Part shown: positions 46,696 to 54,228 of the stretch, piece after piece | How the letters are laid out: every line of letters begins with the position of its first letter | Position numbering within the stretch: the first letter of the stretch is position 1 | NCBI RefSeq assembly: GCF_012641405.1 | Contig: NZ_JABAII010000003.1 | Span: forward strand, 372,001-436,000 | Origin: Rhizobium sp. P40RR-XXII | Lineage (GTDB): Bacteria; Pseudomonadota; Alphaproteobacteria; Rhizobiales; Rhizobiaceae | DNA length: 64,000 nucleotides | Direction of reading: 5' to 3' | The notes under the pieces: model-generated | Databases searched by the model: none | Told to the model about the DNA's origin: nothing | The model's input: the letters and a program-made list of their open reading frames with translations, nothing else | Made by a program: the position numbers and the translations under genes

Positions 46696-47475
46696 TCAGC
46701 TCACCAGCAGCATGCGGTCGGTCTTGACGGCGAAGTGGCCAATCAGCTCGGGCACGGTGATGCGCCGCTTGCCTTCCCCGGCAATTTCGAGATGCACGCG
46801 GCCGGCATCGAGCATGATGATGCTGTCGCCGAAATCGACGGCGTGCTGCATGTTGTGCGTCACCATCAATGTCGTCAGCTTCAGCGCCTCGACGGTGCGT
46901 ACCGTTGCCTGCATGACGATGTCGGCCGTGCGCGGATCGAGCGCTGCGGTATGTTCATCGAGCAGCAGCACGTCGGGCGAGCCGCCGACCGCCATGATGA
47001 GGGACAACGATTGACGCTGGCCGCCGGAAAGCAGCTCGACCTTCGTATCCAGCCGGTTTTCCAGGCCGAGGCCGAGAACGGCGAGGCGCTCCTTGTAGGC
47101 GGCAAGACGGGCGGCATTCAGGCCGGGGCGAAATCCTCTGCTTTTACCGCGCAGTTCCGCCAGGAGCATGTTCTCACCGACCGTCATGCTGGCGGCGGTT
47201 CCCTTCATCGGGTCCTGGAACACGCGGGCGAGGCGCGCGGCGCGCTTATGGACCGGCGTGCCCGTGACATCATCGCCATTGATGAGGATCTGACCGGAAT
47301 CGAGGCTGAGAGCACCTGAGATCGCATTCAGCATGCTGCTCTTGCCGGCGCCGTTCGAACCGATGACGACGCCGAATTCGCCAGACTTGAGGGAGAGCGT
47401 CAGGCCATTGAGCGCGACCTTTTCGTCGGGCTGGCCTTTGTAGAAAACCTTGCGCGCGGATTTGATATCAAGCAT
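46696..47475 (-). CDS. ABC transporter ATP-binding protein (TrpXYZ-type system)
   Basis: A 259-residue ATPase. Walker A is GSNGAGKSS, the signature LSGGQRQSLSLIMA, Walker B DVLLLDEHTAALDP, and the switch His is in VTHNMQHA. The Asp-Glu-His sequence in Walker B (DEHT) is characteristic of this permease-ATPase family. It lies four bases from the permease gene. It is separated from the binding-protein gene by a hairpin. Confidence 0.9.
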   Translation of the reverse strand: MLDIKSARKVFYKGQPDEKVALNGLTLSLKSGEFGVVIGSNGAGKSSMLNAISGALSLDSGQILINGDDVTGTPVHKRAARLARVFQDPMKGTAASMTVGENMLLAELRGKSRGFRPGLNAARLAAYKERLAVLGLGLENRLDTKVELLSGGQRQSLSLIMAVGGSPDVLLLDEHTAALDPRTADIVMQATVRTVEALKLTTLMVTHNMQHAVDFGDSIIMLDAGRVHLEIAGEGKRRITVPELIGHFAVKTDRMLLVS

Positions 47476-47506
47476 CCGTGCCTCCCCTGCGGAATAGGGT
47501 TATGAA

Positions 47507-47531
47507 ATGGCGGCGTCCTTGACGCCGCCAT
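47507..47531 (-). terminator. Intercistronic hairpin after binding-protein gene
   Basis: ATGGCGGCGTC, loop CTT, then GACGCCGCCAT: a perfect 11-base stem between the binding-protein stop and the ATPase start, without a U-tract. It probably lets the periplasmic protein be made in excess over the downstream genes. Confidence 0.65.
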
Positions 47532-47562
47532 GGATCGGATTATCCCTAGAAGATGCCGCCTA

Positions 47563-48549
47563 TCACTTCGTGAAGCAATTGCAATCGGCAAGCGAAGCCG
47601 GAACGTCGGCGCCGAATGCCTTCAACACGGTCTTGTTGATCAGCGGCGCGTGGTCTTTATAGGCCGGAACGGCGGGCTTGATCGTCTTCGGATCGGCGCC
47701 TTTAAGGATCTGCGCGGCGATCTTGCCGGCATTTTCACCGACCTGCTCGTAGTTGACGGCAAAGCTTGCCGGCACGACGCCGTTGCGAACCGCGGCGTCG
47801 TCGGAATTGACGATCGGGATCTGCGCCTGGCGGGCAGCGGCGGCAACGGCCGGGATTGCCGGCTGCAGCAGGTTGGAGGCGGGCGTATAGATGACATCCG
47901 CCTTGCCGGCGAGCGACGCGATGCGCTGCTGGATGTCGTTGACGTTATCGACGCCGACCGGAACCACTTCGAAGCCCGCTGCCGGAGCGGCGGCCTTGAC
48001 CTTGTCGATCAGCGCGACGTCATTGGCCTCGCCGGGATTGTAAGGCACGCCAAGCCGCTTGGCGTTCGGCAGCAGCTTCTTGGTGAAGGTCAGGATGGCG
48101 GAAATGTCCTGCAGGTCGCTCGAGCCGGTGATACCGACGTCACCCGAATCCCACGAAGGAACAAGCTTGGCGGCGACCGGATCCGTGACGGCGGTGAAGA
48201 CGATCGGAATGCCGGAGCCGGCGAGCGCCTTCTTGGCGATCTGCGATACGGGGGTCGTGACCGTATACATTAGCTTCGGATGTTCGGACTGCAGCTTGGC
48301 GATCATCTGCGGCACGAGCGACGCGTCGAAGCTCGTGTTGCTCTCGGAGTAGACGACGTCCTTGCCTTCGACGAAACCGTTGTCGGCAAGCGCTTTCTTG
48401 AAGCCGGCGATCGAAGCATTGAGCTGCGGATGTTCACCGAAATTGGCGATTGCGATCTTAATGGGTTCGGCCGATGCGGTGGCGGCACTGGCCACGAAGG
48501 CGCCGGCGACCACCAGGCTGGACAGCCATTTGGATGTAGATCTCAGCAT
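47563..48549 (-). CDS. Periplasmic substrate-binding protein (ABC_sub_bind, TrpX-like)
   Basis: A 328-residue solute-binding protein of the PF04392 family, with a signal peptide (LSSLVVAGAFVASAATASA). The mature domain starts KIAIANFGEHPQLNASIAGF, contains NTSFDASLVPQMIAKLQSE, TAVTDPVAAKLV and PYNPGEAND, all typical of the TrpX/tryptophan-binding and related family. It is first in the operon with the ATPase, permease, kynureninase and formamidase. Ligand not proven; aromatic amino acid or kynurenine inferred from context. Confidence 0.9.
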   Translation of the reverse strand: MLRSTSKWLSSLVVAGAFVASAATASAEPIKIAIANFGEHPQLNASIAGFKKALADNGFVEGKDVVYSESNTSFDASLVPQMIAKLQSEHPKLMYTVTTPVSQIAKKALAGSGIPIVFTAVTDPVAAKLVPSWDSGDVGITGSSDLQDISAILTFTKKLLPNAKRLGVPYNPGEANDVALIDKVKAAAPAAGFEVVPVGVDNVNDIQQRIASLAGKADVIYTPASNLLQPAIPAVAAAARQAQIPIVNSDDAAVRNGVVPASFAVNYEQVGENAGKIAAQILKGADPKTIKPAVPAYKDHAPLINKTVLKAFGADVPASLADCNCFTK

Positions 48550-48646
48550 ATTTTCCTCCCGGATGTGACAAGGAGCCGTGTTCCTTCGGGCCTCTTGCAG
48601 GGGATCATAGCGACTGCTGCAAGCCTGTCAAATTGAGATATATGAT

Positions 48647-48661
48647 GTGCACTATCTGCAC
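48647..48661. promoter_or_regulatory. Candidate GntR operator GTGCA-N5-TGCAC
   Basis: GTGCA, spacer CTATC, TGCAC lies in an AT-rich part of the gap between the divergent binding-protein and GntR genes. The dyad symmetry and location fit a FadR/FCD-type GntR site, probably controlling the transport/kynurenine operon and its own gene. Confidence 0.6.
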
Positions 48662-48733
48662 CTTTGATATATATATTTCTGCATAGGGGAGTTTTATATA
48701 TAATCCGGACGTCGCGGAGGAAGGACAGGCCGC

Positions 48734-49462
48734 ATGCAGGACACCGACGCGTTGAGCAAGACCGAGGCGGCCTATTGGCTGTTGCGACGCGATATCCTCA
48801 ATACGAAGCTCAGGCCTGGCGCATCCCTGCGGCTCGGGGCTCTGCGGGAGGCCTATGGAGTCGGCTGGACTCCGCTTCGCGAGGCTCTGTCGCGGCTGGA
48901 AGCCGAGAAGCTGGTGACGGCCGTCAGCAATCGCGGCTTCGCGGTCGCCCCTGTTTCCAGGGCGGAGCTGGAAGACCTTATGCGTGCGCGGATGGTCGTC
49001 GAGCTGCCGCTGTTCATGGAATCGATTGAAAAAGGCGGCCCGGATTGGGAATCTGCCGTGGTGACGGCGCATTACCGCTTGTCGCGCTGCAAGATCGTGC
49101 CGGATTCTGCTTCCGAAGAGATGGCCGACGAGTGGGATGAGAAGCATTCTGCCTTCCATGCCGCGCTGGTAAGCGCTGCGACATCAAATTGGCTCAAACG
49201 CTTCCAGTCCACCATTACCGATCAACTTCGGCGCCACCACCGTTTCCTCGGTCTGGCGCCGACGCAACGCGCGACCGCGGGCCTTTCCGCCGGTTATGAG
49301 AAGGCGGTGGCAGCGCTCAAGGACGCGATGGCGATCGAGCATCACACGGCGCTGATGGAGGCCGCCCTCGACCGCGATCTCGAACGCGCCAAGGCGCTGA
49401 TGACGGAGCACATCGGCTACACGCTGCAGGTCTACATCCGCTCCGAGGATCAAAATAGGTAG
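48734..49462 (+). CDS. GntR family regulator (FCD type)
   Basis: A 242-residue regulator. The N-terminal winged helix-turn-helix contains LGALREAYGVGWTPLREALSRLEAE. The C-terminal helical FCD domain has WDEKHSAFHAALVSA and late His residues typical of metal-dependent effector binding. CGGAGGAAGG precedes the ATG. It is divergent from the TrpXYZ-type/kynurenine operon and is the probable repressor, perhaps responding to kynurenine or anthranilate. Confidence 0.9.
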   Translation: MQDTDALSKTEAAYWLLRRDILNTKLRPGASLRLGALREAYGVGWTPLREALSRLEAEKLVTAVSNRGFAVAPVSRAELEDLMRARMVVELPLFMESIEKGGPDWESAVVTAHYRLSRCKIVPDSASEEMADEWDEKHSAFHAALVSAATSNWLKRFQSTITDQLRRHHRFLGLAPTQRATAGLSAGYEKAVAALKDAMAIEHHTALMEAALDRDLERAKALMTEHIGYTLQVYIRSEDQNR

Positions 49463-49597
49463 CCCTACAATATCCCATGGTGCTAAATATAACTACTATT
49501 CAATAACTTAGATTGACGACGCAGCCGATTGAACACTATGATTATCCTTCAGTTCTCCCTCGCGGTGGTATCCCGTTCCAAGCCTTGGAGGTAGTAG

Positions 49598-49696
49598 ATG
49601 GGGAAACGAAGTGCCGTGCCGTTGACCAAGCGCATTGTCGAGGCAGCTCGACCCGATCAGGACCCCTGGGACCCGGCATGGGGCCGATTGGAGTGA
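49598..49696 (+). pseudogene. Tyrosine recombinase N-terminal remnant (tentative)
   Basis: TTGGAGGTAGTAG and ATG open a 32-codon frame beginning MGKRSAVPLTKRIVEAARP. This resembles the first ~15 residues of phage-type integrases (xLTxRxVxAAxP), but the frame then diverges and stops. It may be the trace of an excised or decayed integrase, or a genuine small protein. The 276-base gap otherwise holds nothing recognisable, and I see no tRNA or attachment repeat. Confidence 0.35.
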
Positions 49697-49738
49697 TCCG
49701 AACCGAGCCGGCGTCTTTCTCGTGTAGTGAAGAGGACC

Positions 49739-50707
49739 TTATCGGCCCGGCCAATGCTGGCGGGCCTCTTCTGTAATCTCGGGTTTGTGCGGGCGCTTCC
49801 GTGCAGGGGGTCGCATGGCTTCGACGGGTGAAGCAAGCCCGAGCCGCTCGGCCAGCCGTCGGGCATCGAAGGGTGCCCTGACTTTCACGTCATTGTCGAA
49901 ATAGACATAGACGTCGCGGCCTTTCGCGGACGATTTCAGCGGCTGCAAGACGCGCTTGGCGTCGGCGGGCTCGCGGCCGTGCGCCCAGGCGCTGATCCGT
50001 CTTGCCCATAGATCCAGGGCATTGTCGTCGTAGCCGCTGACATAGAGCTCTTCCGAGCCATGGAGGCGGCAATAGACAAAATCCGCCGTAAGATCCATGA
50101 GCAACGGCCATTCGACCGTGTCGGCACAGACGAGTCCCATCTTGTGTTCCCTCAGCAGCCTGATGAAATCGGCCTGCGCAAAGCTCTCGTTGCGGATCTC
50201 GAATGCATGGCGCAGCGGCCTGTTTTCGTCGATCTCCAGCCAGTCGCGGCCTTCCATCCATGCATCGCGTCGCCTGGCAAGACTGGCTGCCGCACGGGTG
50301 TCCTTCGGCAGCATTGCCATGAAGGCGGAAAAGAGTCCGGGGTCGAACCGCAGCCGCGGCGGAAACTGCCAGAGGATCGGGCCAAGCTTCGGCCCAAGGC
50401 GCAGCAAGCCCGAAGCTATGAAATTGGCGAGCGGTGTTTCGACATCGCGCAGCTTGCGCATATGAGTTATGTAGCGCGAGCCCTTGACGGCAAAGACGAA
50501 GCCATCCGGGGTCTCGTCCCGCCATTTTGCAAAAGTCTCGGGACGCTGCAGCCCGTAGAATGTTCCGTTGATCTCGATGGAGGGAAACTGCCGGGAGGCA
50601 TAGGCCAGTTCGCGCTTCTGCGTCGTGCCCTTCGGATAGAAAACACCGCGCCAGGGGGCGTAGGTCCAGCCTGAAATACCGATACGGATCGCACCTGTCT
50701 TCATCAT
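49739..50707 (-). CDS. DUF72 (YecE-like) protein
   Basis: A 322-residue DUF72 TIM-barrel protein. The N-terminus IRIGISGWTYAPWRGVFYP and EINGTFYGLQRPETFAKW are family landmarks, and EIRNESF and DFVYCRLHG follow. The family is structurally nuclease-like but uncharacterised. It is often found near DNA repair or stress genes, which fits this region. C-terminal ~25 residues are basic. Confidence 0.9.
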   Translation of the reverse strand: MMKTGAIRIGISGWTYAPWRGVFYPKGTTQKRELAYASRQFPSIEINGTFYGLQRPETFAKWRDETPDGFVFAVKGSRYITHMRKLRDVETPLANFIASGLLRLGPKLGPILWQFPPRLRFDPGLFSAFMAMLPKDTRAAASLARRRDAWMEGRDWLEIDENRPLRHAFEIRNESFAQADFIRLLREHKMGLVCADTVEWPLLMDLTADFVYCRLHGSEELYVSGYDDNALDLWARRISAWAHGREPADAKRVLQPLKSSAKGRDVYVYFDNDVKVRAPFDARRLAERLGLASPVEAMRPPARKRPHKPEITEEARQHWPGR

Positions 50708-50769
50708 CTATTCATAGCCATGTCTGGAGCGGCTTGCTTCGGGACGCGGCAAAGCCGGTGAGCCTCCCG

Positions 50770-50997
50770 CTAGGTGACATTGATGGAGGGGAGAAACGAC
50801 ATAACTTCGTTGCGTTGCCTTGGTTCGAGTATCTCGATCTTCCGTCTCCAGAAGGTCTCGGCTTCCGGGGTGTCTGCTTCCCAGCTTTCGGTCGACAGGA
50901 TATTGTCATCCATGACCAGAAGCCTGTGTCCGCCGAGCCGCAGATACTCCTTCGCAAGTTCCTGAGCACCGTTTCTCATGGGGGCTGGGCTTTTCAT
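50770..50997 (-). CDS. Small hypothetical protein under a stress-type promoter
   Basis: A 75-residue soluble protein (MKSPAPMRNGAQELAKEYLR..., ending SFLPSINVT). GAGGAG precedes the ATG at good distance. An EcfG-like promoter (51034-51058) ends 36 bases before the start. No domain recognised; the central WEADTPEAETFWRRKIEIL segment is acidic-helical. The promoter and location suggest a general-stress protein. Confidence 0.65.
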   Translation of the reverse strand: MKSPAPMRNGAQELAKEYLRLGGHRLLVMDDNILSTESWEADTPEAETFWRRKIEILEPRQRNEVMSFLPSINVT

Positions 50998-51033
50998 GGG
51001 GTTTGCTCCTCGATTGCTGCATTGCCGCCTTCA

Positions 51034-51058
51034 AACGCGACAGCCGCGCAATTGTTTC
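51034..51058 (-). promoter_or_regulatory. EcfG-type stress promoter (GAAAC-N16-CGTT)
   Basis: On the minus strand: GAAAC, 16 bases, CGTT. One mismatch to the GGAAC-N16/17-CGTT consensus of alphaproteobacterial EcfG sigma factors. It lies 36 bases before the 75-residue gene. Confidence 0.5.
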
Positions 51059-51082
51059 CAAGTTTTTGGATTTCTGCGCTCC

Positions 51083-51107
51083 GGAACAAGCCGGTCCCAC
51101 GGAAGTT
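51083..51107 (+). promoter_or_regulatory. EcfG-type stress promoter (GGAAC-N16-AGTT)
   Basis: GGAAC, 16 bases, AGTT, ending 29 bases before the NuoB-like gene. A perfect -35 box and one mismatch in the -10 box. It lies back to back with the promoter of the 75-residue gene. Confidence 0.55.
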
Positions 51108-51136
51108 AGAGGTGTCTTTCCTATGGAGAACGGGCC

Positions 51137-51808
51137 ATGTCTTCCTTCAAAGACCGTCCTGTGATCAGTGACTTTCAACATCCTGGTGAAGCTCCAGGCG
51201 GCGATCCATTTATGGGGACGATCAATAGCGAACTTGCAGACAAAGGCTTTCTTGTCCCCAGCACGGACGAGCTCGTCACCTGGGCGCGCACGGGATCGCT
51301 GACGTGGATGACGTTCGGGCTCGCATGCTGCGCGATCGAAATGATGCAGATGTCAATGCCGCGCTATGATGTCGAACGCATCGGCGCTGCGCCAAGGGCC
51401 AGCCCGAGGCAATCGGATTTAATGATTGTCGCAGGCACGCTTTGCAACAAGATGGCGCCGGCGCTGCGCAAGGTCTACGATCAAATGCCCGAGCAGCGCT
51501 ACGTTATCTCGATGGGCTCCTGCGCCGATGGCGGCGGCTATTATCACTATTCCTACTCGGTCGTGCGCGGCTGCGATCGGGTCGTTCCCATCGATATCTA
51601 CGTGCCGGGCTGTCCACCGACCGCGGAAGCCTTGCTCTATGGGCATCATGCTTCTCCAACGCAAGATTCGCCGCAACGGGACAATCGAGCGATAGCCGAA
51701 TTCCGGATCGGCTCGCTTCTTTTTCGATCTCTTCCCCAGCTACATCTGGCAATTTTTGAAATTGGATGGAACAAGCGCGGAATACAGCCGTTTCCCAGCC
51801 AGATGTAA
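51137..51808 (+). CDS. Orphan NuoB-like protein with frameshifted C-terminus
   Basis: A homologue of the NADH-quinone oxidoreductase subunit that holds iron-sulfur cluster N2. All four ligands are present: C64-C65 ([10 protein letters not shown]), C129 (MGSCADGGG) and C159 ([14 protein letters not shown]). Other Nuo genes are absent. After G169 the frame gives a 54-residue tail unlike NuoB. In the +1 frame the usual ending [16 protein letters not shown] continues and stops at 51695. A single extra G in the GGG at 51641-51643 explains it. Either a recent inactivating mutation, a sequencing error, or an altered tail. An EcfG-like promoter precedes it. Confidence 0.8.
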   Translation: MSSFKDRPVISDFQHPGEAPGGDPFMGTINSELADKGFLVPSTDELVTWARTGSLTWMTFGLACCAIEMMQMSMPRYDVERIGAAPRASPRQSDLMIVAGTLCNKMAPALRKVYDQMPEQRYVISMGSCADGGGYYHYSYSVVRGCDRVVPIDIYVPGCPPTAEALLYGHHASPTQDSPQRDNRAIAEFRIGSLLFRSLPQLHLAIFEIGWNKRGIQPFPSQM

Positions 51809-52028
51809 ATGGCGTCTAAAGCCCGAGAGGCAATCCAAAGCATCCCGGTAACACATCGCGACTTACGGCGAAAAGTAAAGACTAATCAGATCAAGACCAA
51901 TGGCGATTGAGCCGGCACCTGCATGGATGCCGATCTTCATCGCGCATGGCAGGCGTTGAACGAGATCGGGTGCTGCATGCAGTGCGGGCGAGGAGGCGCT
52001 TCATTGGAACCTGTCGAGGAGGAAAGTT

Positions 52029-52532
52029 GTGACCGACCTGTATTCAACAACCGGTCTGCAAACCGAAATAGTCGAACTTATTCCCGCCCTTCGCGCCTTT
52101 GCGCGGACCTTTCACAGAAATACCAACGATGCCGACGATCTGGTTCAGGAGACCTTGGCGAAGGCATTGGCCAATCTCAATCAATTCGACCGTGGCACCC
52201 GGCTGAAATCGTGGCTGTTCACGATCATGCGCAATACGTTTTGCACGAAGTTCCGCATTGCCAAGCGCGAGGCCCCGGGCAGCAAGAAATGTGTTTCCGG
52301 TGAAGGCATCGCCTTGCCGTCGCAGGAATGGACGATCCGGGCAAGGGAGTTGGAGGAGGCTTGCAATCACCTGCCTGAACCTTATCGGGCGGTGCTTGAA
52401 TATGTTGTCATAGAGGGGCGATCCTATGATGCCGCGGCGGAAAAATTCGGCTGCGCGATCGGCACGGTGAAAAGCAGGATCAATCGGGCACGGCAACAGT
52501 TGGCCGTCCGCCTTGATGAGGATCGGCGCTAG
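52029..52532 (+). CDS. ECF sigma factor, EcfG-like (ECF15 group)
   Basis: A 167-residue ECF sigma factor with regions 2 and 4 only. Region 2 includes DADDLVQETLAKALANLNQF and RLKSWLFTIMRNTF, the latter close to EcfG-type general-stress sigmas. Region 4 is CAIGTVKSRINRARQQL. Start GTG follows GAGGAGGAAAG. No NepR anti-sigma or PhyR gene is adjacent, though EcfG-type paralogues often stand alone. Six promoters of EcfG type lie nearby. Its 3' end overlaps the convergent receiver gene by four bases. Confidence 0.85.
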   Translation: MTDLYSTTGLQTEIVELIPALRAFARTFHRNTNDADDLVQETLAKALANLNQFDRGTRLKSWLFTIMRNTFCTKFRIAKREAPGSKKCVSGEGIALPSQEWTIRARELEEACNHLPEPYRAVLEYVVIEGRSYDAAAEKFGCAIGTVKSRINRARQQLAVRLDEDRR

Positions 52533-52921
52533 AGATCTTGGTTTCGGTTACCGAACAAGGCCTTGGCGATGTGCTCCATGGCAACCGATCTCCCGCATAG
52601 CACAAAGCCGGCAAAATCCGCGATTGCGCCCGACGGCTCCCGACCAAGGGCGAAGACATAGGGAAGCCTGCGCCTTTCAAGCTGCTCAACGAGAGAAAAG
52701 GCGGGTTCCGTAACGAGATGCAAATCCAGGATTGCCGCATCAGCGTCGCCTGTCTCAATGAGGTCGACGGCGTGTTCGATGTCATCGACCGGTCCGACTA
52801 TGATCGCGCCGAGCTCTTGCAATTTTTGCCGTGCGTCGTCGGCGAGGAAATAGCTGTCCTCCACGATCAAAAGCCGTTTGCCCCGGAACATCTGGCTATA
52901 GGGGCCCGTCGAATTGTCCAT
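52529..52921 (-). CDS. Orphan receiver-domain protein, degenerate site
   Basis: A 130-residue stand-alone CheY-like receiver. The acidic pocket (E21-D22) and the phosphoacceptor D66 (AAILDLHL) are present. The switch Thr/Ser reads Ala (YVFALGRE), and the conserved Lys before Pro is replaced (LCGRSV), so phosphorylation-dependent switching may be altered. No output domain or histidine kinase nearby. It is tail-to-tail with the ECF sigma gene, overlapping by four bases, suggesting related or antagonistic control. Confidence 0.85.
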   Translation of the reverse strand: MDNSTGPYSQMFRGKRLLIVEDSYFLADDARQKLQELGAIIVGPVDDIEHAVDLIETGDADAAILDLHLVTEPAFSLVEQLERRRLPYVFALGREPSGAIADFAGFVLCGRSVAMEHIAKALFGNRNQDL

Positions 52922-53119
52922 CGGTCAATCCAGAGTGAGTTGATCGCTTATAAATGGTTTCGCGTGAACTGAAAGTGAACCGCAAGGCGAGACAAAGGCT
53001 GGCGTTCGCCTCATGGGACCTGCGCCTCGTGAGACCTAGCGTTCAGAACATTCTGGGCCGATAAAAGTTTCCAAATCGGAGCGAAAGAATCTCACGAAGC
53101 CGGATTGCTGCGGGCTTCA

Positions 53120-53144
53120 GGAACAAACGGCCGCGTCTGCGGTT
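53120..53144 (+). promoter_or_regulatory. EcfG-type stress promoter (GGAAC-N16-GGTT)
   Basis: GGAAC, 16 bases, GGTT, ending 40 bases before the DUF982 gene. One mismatch in the -10 box. Confidence 0.55.
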
Positions 53145-53184
53145 CTTCACAAAGGGAGGGACCTCCACGAAGTGGGAGGATCGC

Positions 53185-53463
53185 ATGCACGAAGTCATTG
53201 ATGTCGAATTTAAAATGCTTTGGAACGCGCCTGTCCGGCTTACCGCGGGAGATCAGGTCTACCAGACTGTCCGGGGGCCGGAAGATGCAATCCATTTCCT
53301 GTCGCGGCGATGGCCGTGCGAAAGAGGCTCCTCCTATGCCCATGCGAGGGAGCGCTGTGTCGCAGCCGTTTCGCACCGAATTCCGGTCGAAGCATCCAGA
53401 CCAGCCTTCGTGATGGCCTGTCTCGATGCACGCTTGATGACAACGGGCGGGTATCGGCCATGA
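53185..53463 (+). CDS. DUF982 protein
   Basis: A 92-residue DUF982 protein of the type abundant in rhizobia. The family pattern is visible: VRGPEDAIHFLSRRWP, then the Ala-Arg-x-x-Cys helix (HARERCVAAV). Function unknown, but the family is frequent in stress and plasmid regions. AAGGGAGG precedes the ATG region. It overlaps the next gene by ATGA and follows an EcfG-type promoter. Confidence 0.85.
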   Translation: MHEVIDVEFKMLWNAPVRLTAGDQVYQTVRGPEDAIHFLSRRWPCERGSSYAHARERCVAAVSHRIPVEASRPAFVMACLDARLMTTGGYRP

Positions 53464-53651
53464 GCAAGGACGACGCGATTTCCGAGACGGACGCTTATGA
53501 ACTCGGCAGGAAGGCCTTCCAAAAGGGTGCAACAGGCGACAGCAATCCCTTTCCGGAAAGCGACCACCGTCGAGACGAGTGGGCGCACGGGTTCATGGAC
53601 GCGCAGAAGATCCCAAGCGATGAACACCTCCCAGGCCGGCCGTCGGGTTGA
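53460..53651 (+). CDS. Small ribosome-modulation-factor-like protein
   Basis: A 63-residue protein starting in an ATGA overlap with the DUF982 gene. YELGRKAFQKG and NPFPESDHRRDEWAHGF follow the layout of Rmf/CrpP-like small proteins (Gly-x-x-Ala, NPY/FP, W-x-x-GW-like). Similarity is by pattern only. If real it could bind ribosomes in stationary phase. Same promoter as DUF982. Confidence 0.6.
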   Translation: MSKDDAISETDAYELGRKAFQKGATGDSNPFPESDHRRDEWAHGFMDAQKIPSDEHLPGRPSG

Positions 53652-53737
53652 TAAGCAAGGTCGTTGCAAATTCATCCGGGTTAATTCAGCTGGAGATATC
53701 CAGGTATCGGTTGTTCCCGCACGGCAAGGGGAACGGA

Positions 53738-54085
53738 TCAACTGTTGCGTTCGTTGAGGTCTATCTGACCTTTCTCAGCCAGGATCGGCAGGGCGATGTT
53801 GTGCTGGGCCTCGTTCATTTCCTGTACGGTTACCAGTGTTCCGCCCTGTTCGAGAGCCGCCGCATAGGCGGCACGCTGTTCCTCGTGAAAGAAGATCCCG
53901 GTCAGCGCATCGAGAAAGCCCATATGATCGATCGGCGATGTATCCGGTCGATTGCCCGGCGTCATGGTGATTGCATCCTTGGGTATGCCGGCATCCATGA
54001 GTGCGTGGGCCGCTGCCTCCGCATCATATTCGTCATTGAAGAATGCGCTCAGCGCAAAGGCGCCGATTTTGCTGTCGCTGTTCAT
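53738..54085 (-). CDS. Hypothetical stress-type protein
   Basis: A 115-residue protein from the ATG at 54085 (GGAGGAACCCGTC upstream; the frame opens seven codons earlier). The sequence FFNDEYDAEAAAHALMDAGIP resembles the N-terminal alpha/beta fold of YflT/general-stress-type proteins (residue pair for amphipathic helix-strand). GTLVTVQEMNEAQHNIA follows. Function unknown. It follows a perfect EcfG-type promoter, so stress induction is likely. Confidence 0.7.
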   Translation of the reverse strand: MNSDSKIGAFALSAFFNDEYDAEAAAHALMDAGIPKDAITMTPGNRPDTSPIDHMGFLDALTGIFFHEEQRAAYAAALEQGGTLVTVQEMNEAQHNIALPILAEKGQIDLNERNS

Positions 54086-54120
54086 GACGGGTTCCTCCGT
54101 TCTCATCGTTTCATCGTTCT

Positions 54121-54145
54121 AACGAACGGCGGAGACGTGGGTTCC
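54121..54145 (-). promoter_or_regulatory. EcfG-type stress promoter, perfect consensus
   Basis: On the minus strand: GGAAC, 16 bases, CGTT, ending 35 bases before the 115-residue gene. Matches both boxes exactly. Confidence 0.75.
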
Positions 54146-54167
54146 CCTACAGTGGGCACCCGAGCAT

Positions 54168-54192
54168 GGAACAAAGAGAACTGCGATTAGTT
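54168..54192 (+). promoter_or_regulatory. EcfG-type stress promoter (GGAAC-N16-AGTT)
   Basis: GGAAC, 16 bases, AGTT, ending 36 bases before the preferred UdgX start at 54229. It overlaps the longer possible start at 54166, which argues for the later one. Confidence 0.55.
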
Positions 54193-54228
54193 GATCGTCG
54201 TAGAGTCTGGAACCATTGCGAGCCCCCA

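Noticed and set aside
52007..52030. GGAAC and AGTT just before the ECF sigma gene
   Set aside because: Only 14 bases separate the boxes, and the site overlaps the ribosome binding site and start codon.
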